Shown here one piece after another: positions 41,573-44,313 of a DNA stretch of 44,313 nucleotides. The position numbers were made by a program, and so were the translations under genes. The notes under the pieces are model-generated. The model was not told the origin of the DNA and ran no database searches. It worked only from the letters and a program-made list of their open reading frames with translations. Positions within the stretch are counted from its first letter, which is position 1. Each line of letters begins with the position of its first letter. The DNA lies in NCBI GenBank assembly GCA_009702525.1, contig WLHW01000001.1, forward strand, positions 1 to 44,313, in the 5' to 3' direction. The DNA comes from Actinomycetota bacterium (lineage in GTDB: Bacteria > Actinomycetota > Actinomycetes > Nanopelagicales > Nanopelagicaceae).

Positions 41573-42613
41573 TTACGACAAAGTCTGTGAAAGTTCTGCC
41601 CATCGCGATAACAATTTAGTAGCAGCCCCAGAATCGATAGCTCTCACTGCTTTCTCAATTCCACCAGCAATTCGATCATGTAATCCGAGTTCATGGTGGC
41701 CTTCATAGGCAGCAATAGCCGCGGCTGCGTTCAAAACAACTGCATCGCGAGGTGCGCCTCTTTCACCGGCAAAAATCGCTGTAGTGATTCGCGCATTTTC
41801 GATTGCATCTCCCCCTGCTAAGGCCGAGATGGGCGCATGCGCAATTGAGAAATCTGTTGGGTCTAGGAGGTCACTTCTGATCTCTGCCTGACCAATAGTT
41901 AATACTGAAGTAGTCGTTGCTAATGTAATTTCATCAAGCCCATCATCACCTCGGAAAACAAAGCCATCCACGCCTCGATCTCCCAGAACTTGAGCCATCA
42001 CTAAATGCATCCGCTCATTAGCTACCCCAATTGCAGCAGCTTGTGGCTTGGCTGGATTTGCAAGTGGTCCCAAAATATTAAATACAGTTGGTATGCCTAA
42101 CTCTTTACGTGCCGGGCCAGCAAAGCGCATTGCCGGATGAAAAACCGGCGCGAAACAAAAGCCGATTCCTAACTCTGCAAAACTCTTTTCAACGCCTTTA
42201 CCATCAAGGGTGATACACACGCCCAAAGCTTCAAGTAAATCCGCCGCTCCAGATTTCGAAGATGCGGCACGGTTACCGTGCTTAATCACTTTAGCGCCAG
42301 CTGCCGCTGCAATTATCGCTGCCGTAGTAGAAATATTTATCGTATGTGCACCATCTCCACCTGTACCAACTGTGTCCACTGCTCGTTCGAGAATTGATAT
42401 CGGTGCAGCGTGCTCGTACATTTGAGTTATCAAGGCTCCGACCTCTTCTGCGGTCTCGCCCTTATTTTTAAGTGCTAACAAAAACTCTTTGATACGTTCG
42501 CTTTCGGCGCGGCCTTCAAGAATCTCACGCATGCACCACTGGACATCTGCCGGTTCAAGATCAAGGCCGCTATCTAATGTTGATAGGTAACGTGCCCATA
42601 ATTGGTCTGACAT
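41573..42613 (-). CDS. trpD: Anthranilate phosphoribosyltransferase
   Basis: A 346-residue enzyme transferring phosphoribose to anthranilate in tryptophan synthesis. The glycine-rich PRPP loop VGTGGDGAHTINISTTAA, then KHGNRAASSKSGAADLLEALG and FRGDDGLDEIT are diagnostic. It stands apart from other trp genes and next to ctaE, the same unlinked position as in M. tuberculosis (trpD beside ctaE-qcrCAB). It starts nine bases after the receiver-like gene, with no Shine-Dalgarno. Confidence 0.95.
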   Translation of the reverse strand: MSDQLWARYLSTLDSGLDLEPADVQWCMREILEGRAESERIKEFLLALKNKGETAEEVGALITQMYEHAAPISILERAVDTVGTGGDGAHTINISTTAAIIAAAAGAKVIKHGNRAASSKSGAADLLEALGVCITLDGKGVEKSFAELGIGFCFAPVFHPAMRFAGPARKELGIPTVFNILGPLANPAKPQAAAIGVANERMHLVMAQVLGDRGVDGFVFRGDDGLDEITLATTTSVLTIGQAEIRSDLLDPTDFSIAHAPISALAGGDAIENARITTAIFAGERGAPRDAVVLNAAAAIAAYEGHHELGLHDRIAGGIEKAVRAIDSGAATKLLSRWAELSQTLS

Positions 42614-42622
42614 ACAGACGAG

Positions 42623-43036
42623 TTAAGCAGAAGCTAGATGGGAGCCGCGCAGTAATTGAGCTGCGCTGTTTGCCAAAGTAAAAGGATCAATCGGGTGAAC
42701 GACAGAGGCTTCTGCCAATGACCACGCCGCTAACCATGAATCTTGCACTCGACCAGTAATCAAAAGAACTGGAGGGCAGTTAAATACTTCATCCTTTAAC
42801 TGCCTAGCGATTCCCATTCCACCCTCGGGACTGGCTTCACCATCGAGAATAAATAAATCAATATTGCTGTGTGAATCTACATATGCACGCAGCGCTGCAC
42901 CTGTAGCAAATTCATGGATGACGTGTTCTGCAATGTCGGAGGCGACTTTGCGTCCAAGTGCGGCGGAGATGGTTGCTCTCGTCGCGGAGTCATGGGAGTA
43001 GACCAGGATCTGCTTTTTAACATTGGACTCACTCAT
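42623..43036 (-). CDS. Degenerate response-regulator receiver protein
   Basis: A 137-residue single receiver-like domain with no output domain. Beta-1 ILVYSHDS replaces the usual acidic pair by Ser-His; Asp65 in LFILDGEASP is at the phosphoacceptor site; LLITGR supplies the conserved Thr; the usual Lys-Pro is His-Pro (VVHPIDPF). Loss of the metal-binding acids and lysine suggests it is not conventionally phosphorylated. No kinase is nearby. TAGAAT stands seven bases before the ATG. It is divergent from ctaE and heads a seven-gene run. Confidence 0.7.
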   Translation of the reverse strand: MSESNVKKQILVYSHDSATRATISAALGRKVASDIAEHVIHEFATGAALRAYVDSHSNIDLFILDGEASPEGGMGIARQLKDEVFNCPPVLLITGRVQDSWLAAWSLAEASVVHPIDPFTLANSAAQLLRGSHLASA

Positions 43037-43043
43037 GCCGTTA

Positions 43044-43049
43044 ATTCTA
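43044..43049 (-). promoter_or_regulatory. Candidate leaderless -10 box (TAGAAT) before the receiver-like gene
   Basis: TAGAAT (five of six matches to TATAAT) ends seven bases before the ATG and no Shine-Dalgarno is present. It is the strongest -10 match among the leaderless candidates. Confidence 0.5.
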
Positions 43050-43152
43050 AAGCGTCAAAGGGCAAACTCCCAAGCCAGTAAGTAGGTGATTTTGGAGTGA
43101 CGTGTCTCATGCCAAATTTAGGTCACGGCGCACTCGATACGCAGGTTGCTGC

Positions 43153-43181
43153 AGGACAGCGCGACGCTTTTAGGGAATAAT
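43153..43181 (+). promoter_or_regulatory. Candidate leaderless promoter of ctaE
   Basis: AGGACA (43153-43158), a 17-base spacer and AATAAT (43176-43181) are followed by seven bases and the ctaE ATG, predicting transcription start at the A of the ATG. The remaining part of the 152-base divergent gap shows nothing else recognisable. Confidence 0.45.
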
Positions 43182-43188
43182 CACGCCC

Positions 43189-43818
43189 ATGTCCAGCACA
43201 TCGGTTTCGGCCCACCACAAAATCACGCGTCCCAATGCCGTAGCCGTTGGAACTATTGTCTGGCTTTCAAGCGAGCTCATGTTCTTTGCCGCACTTTTCG
43301 CAATCTACTTCACTACCCGTGGAGTACAGGGCCCAAAGATTTGGCTTGAATCCAACCACCTTCTCAACATTCCATTTGCTGCGGCAAATACAACTGTCTT
43401 AGTTCTTTCATCGGTCACATGCCAATTTGGAGTCTTCGCCGCTGAGCGTTTTCAAAGCCGCAAAACCGGCAAGATGTATCAAATTAATAAGTGGGGAATG
43501 CGCGAATGGTTCTCGCTGACATTTCTAATGGGCGCGTTTTTCGTTGCTGGGCAAATTTATGAATACGCATCATTAGTGCATGAAGGTTTGACGCTTTCAT
43601 CAACTGCTTACGGTTCAGTTTTCTTTATTGCAACTGGGTTCCATGGTTTGCACGTAACTGGCGGCTTGATCGCATTCCTAATTGTTATTGTTCGAGTCGC
43701 AAAGGCGCGACGTTTCACACATGGCCAAGCGACTACAGCAATTGTAGTTTCATATTATTGGCACTTTGTCGATGTCGTGTGGATTGCACTGTTCTCTGCG
43801 ATCTACCTAATTAAGTAA
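43189..43818 (+). CDS. ctaE: Cytochrome c oxidase subunit III
   Basis: A 209-residue membrane protein, subunit III of the aa3 oxidase, which in actinobacteria forms a supercomplex with cytochrome bcc. TIVWLSSELMFFAALFAIYFTTRG and the end GFHGLHVTGGLIAFLIVIVRVAK then YYWHFVDVVWIALFSAIYLIK are characteristic; about five spans, the short form typical of actinobacteria. It directly precedes qcrC, as in M. tuberculosis. No ribosome-binding site; likely leaderless. Confidence 0.96.
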   Translation: MSSTSVSAHHKITRPNAVAVGTIVWLSSELMFFAALFAIYFTTRGVQGPKIWLESNHLLNIPFAAANTTVLVLSSVTCQFGVFAAERFQSRKTGKMYQINKWGMREWFSLTFLMGAFFVAGQIYEYASLVHEGLTLSSTAYGSVFFIATGFHGLHVTGGLIAFLIVIVRVAKARRFTHGQATTAIVVSYYWHFVDVVWIALFSAIYLIK

Positions 43819-43834
43819 AGGGGCAATACACATA

Positions 43835-44313
43835 GTGAAGCGACTCTCTCGCTACCGCAGACATAAAGCTGCTGGACCATTTCTTCTAGTTTTAGCCCTA
43901 CTTGCTATTGGTACAACGTTCAATGTTGCCAGTGCAACTGTAAAGCAATCACCTAAAAGCTTTGCCAGATCTTCAGCAATTGAAGAAGGACGCCAAATCT
44001 TCTTAAAGGGATGCTCTTCGTGTCACGGCCTAAATGCAGAGGGTGGCGCAATCGCACCTTCTCTAATCGGCGTTGGCGCAGCATCTGTTGACTTTCAAGT
44101 TGGTACAGGGCGTATGCCAATGGCGGATATGAGTACTCAGGCAATGCGCAAGGCTCCTGTCTATAACGCCGAAGAAACTGCAGCTCTGGCAGCATATGTA
44201 GCCTCCCTAGCCCCTGGTCCTGCTATTCCAACTGATGCAGTTCTTAACTACGAGCGTGATGGCAATACTGCGCAAGGCGGAGAGTTATTTAGAAATAACT
44301 GCGCAATGTGTCA
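43835..44313 (+). CDS. qcrC: Dihaem cytochrome c subunit of the bcc complex, N-terminal part (cut by window edge)
   Basis: The first 159 codons of QcrC, which passes electrons from the bc1-type complex straight to the oxidase. A membrane anchor (PFLLVLALLAIGTTFNV, about residues 15-31) precedes the first haem motif CSSCH near residue 67 and APSLIGVGAASVDFQVGTGRMPM with the axial methionine region. The second haem motif begins (NNCAMC) exactly at the window end. The proposed start is GTG 43835, with AAAGGGG about eleven bases upstream, 16 bases after ctaE. Confidence 0.93.
   Translation, partial: MKRLSRYRRHKAAGPFLLVLALLAIGTTFNVASATVKQSPKSFARSSAIEEGRQIFLKGCSSCHGLNAEGGAIAPSLIGVGAASVDFQVGTGRMPMADMSTQAMRKAPVYNAEETAALAAYVASLAPGPAIPTDAVLNYERDGNTAQGGELFRNNCAMC

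Noticed and set aside
43953..44195. Minus-strand frame of 80 codons near the right end
   Set aside because: Opposite the clear haem-binding qcrC sequence on the plus strand.
1..44313. CRISPR array, prophage, transposon or defence island
   Set aside because: No spaced direct repeats, integrase, transposase or terminal inverted repeats are visible; nearly every base belongs to conserved housekeeping genes in ancestral order.

Overview
This window looks like a stretch of chromosome from a free-living actinobacterium with a small, streamlined, fairly low-GC genome. The best guess is a freshwater acI-type lineage (order Nanopelagicales). The phylum call rests on several things: gene order matches the Streptomyces/Mycobacterium pyr-bldD-nusB-efp-aro and thrS-HIT-pgsA-patA-pimA-pdx-yebC-ruv-secDF-rel-hisS-aspS-alaS blocks; there is a BldD orthologue and a phosphatidylinositol mannoside (PIM) pathway; and trpD/ctaE/qcrC are linked. 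The streamlining call rests on almost complete coding density, gaps of 0-10 bases or overlaps at most junctions, convergent genes that touch or overlap, and no mobile elements. Placement below phylum is inference.

Layout. 1-4201 (-): carB (partial), carA, pyrC, pyrB and pyrR, the pyrimidine operon, preceded by a PyrR-type RNA hairpin touching the pyrR ribosome-binding site. 4327-4824 (+): bldD, with an intact c-di-GMP-binding signature. 4813-11776 (-): nusB, efp, the shikimate genes aroQ-aroB-aroK-aroC, a prepilin peptidase, aroE, mltG and ruvX. 11785-18516 (-): alaS, a DUF948 protein, aspS, hisS and a metallo-beta-lactamase-fold hydrolase. 18677-19975 (+): a DUF349 protein. 19976-30805 (-): rel, secF, secD, ruvB, ruvA, ruvC, yebC, pdxT, pdxS, a DUF3048 lipoprotein and a small membrane protein. 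30802-33467 (-): pimA, patA and pgsA, which make acylated phosphatidylinositol mannosides. 33492-34073 (+): a degenerate G-domain protein related to EF-G. 34076-38338 (-): HIT hydrolase, thrS, pabC and pabB (folate). 38408-39057 (+): tRNA-Gly, tRNA-Cys, a mannose-6-phosphate-isomerase-type cupin and tRNA-Val. 39061-43036 (-): GNAT, DinB, a small unknown protein, a VOC protein, an alpha/beta hydrolase, trpD and a degenerate receiver protein. 43189-44313 (+): ctaE and the start of qcrC (aerobic respiration).

How the genes work together. Most are housekeeping: pyrimidines, aromatic precursors feeding folate (pabB/pabC) and tryptophan (trpD), pyridoxal phosphate, four aminoacyl-tRNA synthetases, Sec export, Holliday-junction processing, the stringent response and cell-envelope lipids. 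No classical defence, phage, transposon or CRISPR system is visible. The most interesting signals are regulatory or are degenerate proteins: the c-di-GMP-type BldD, the PyrR hairpin, a recurrent TAnnnT box 6-8 bases before start codons that lack a Shine-Dalgarno sequence (predicted leaderless mRNAs, several built on the upstream gene's stop codon), a back-to-back overlapping -10 pair between pgsA and the EF-G-like gene, the EF-G-like pseudo-GTPase itself, and a Rel protein whose TGS-domain histidine is replaced by isoleucine.
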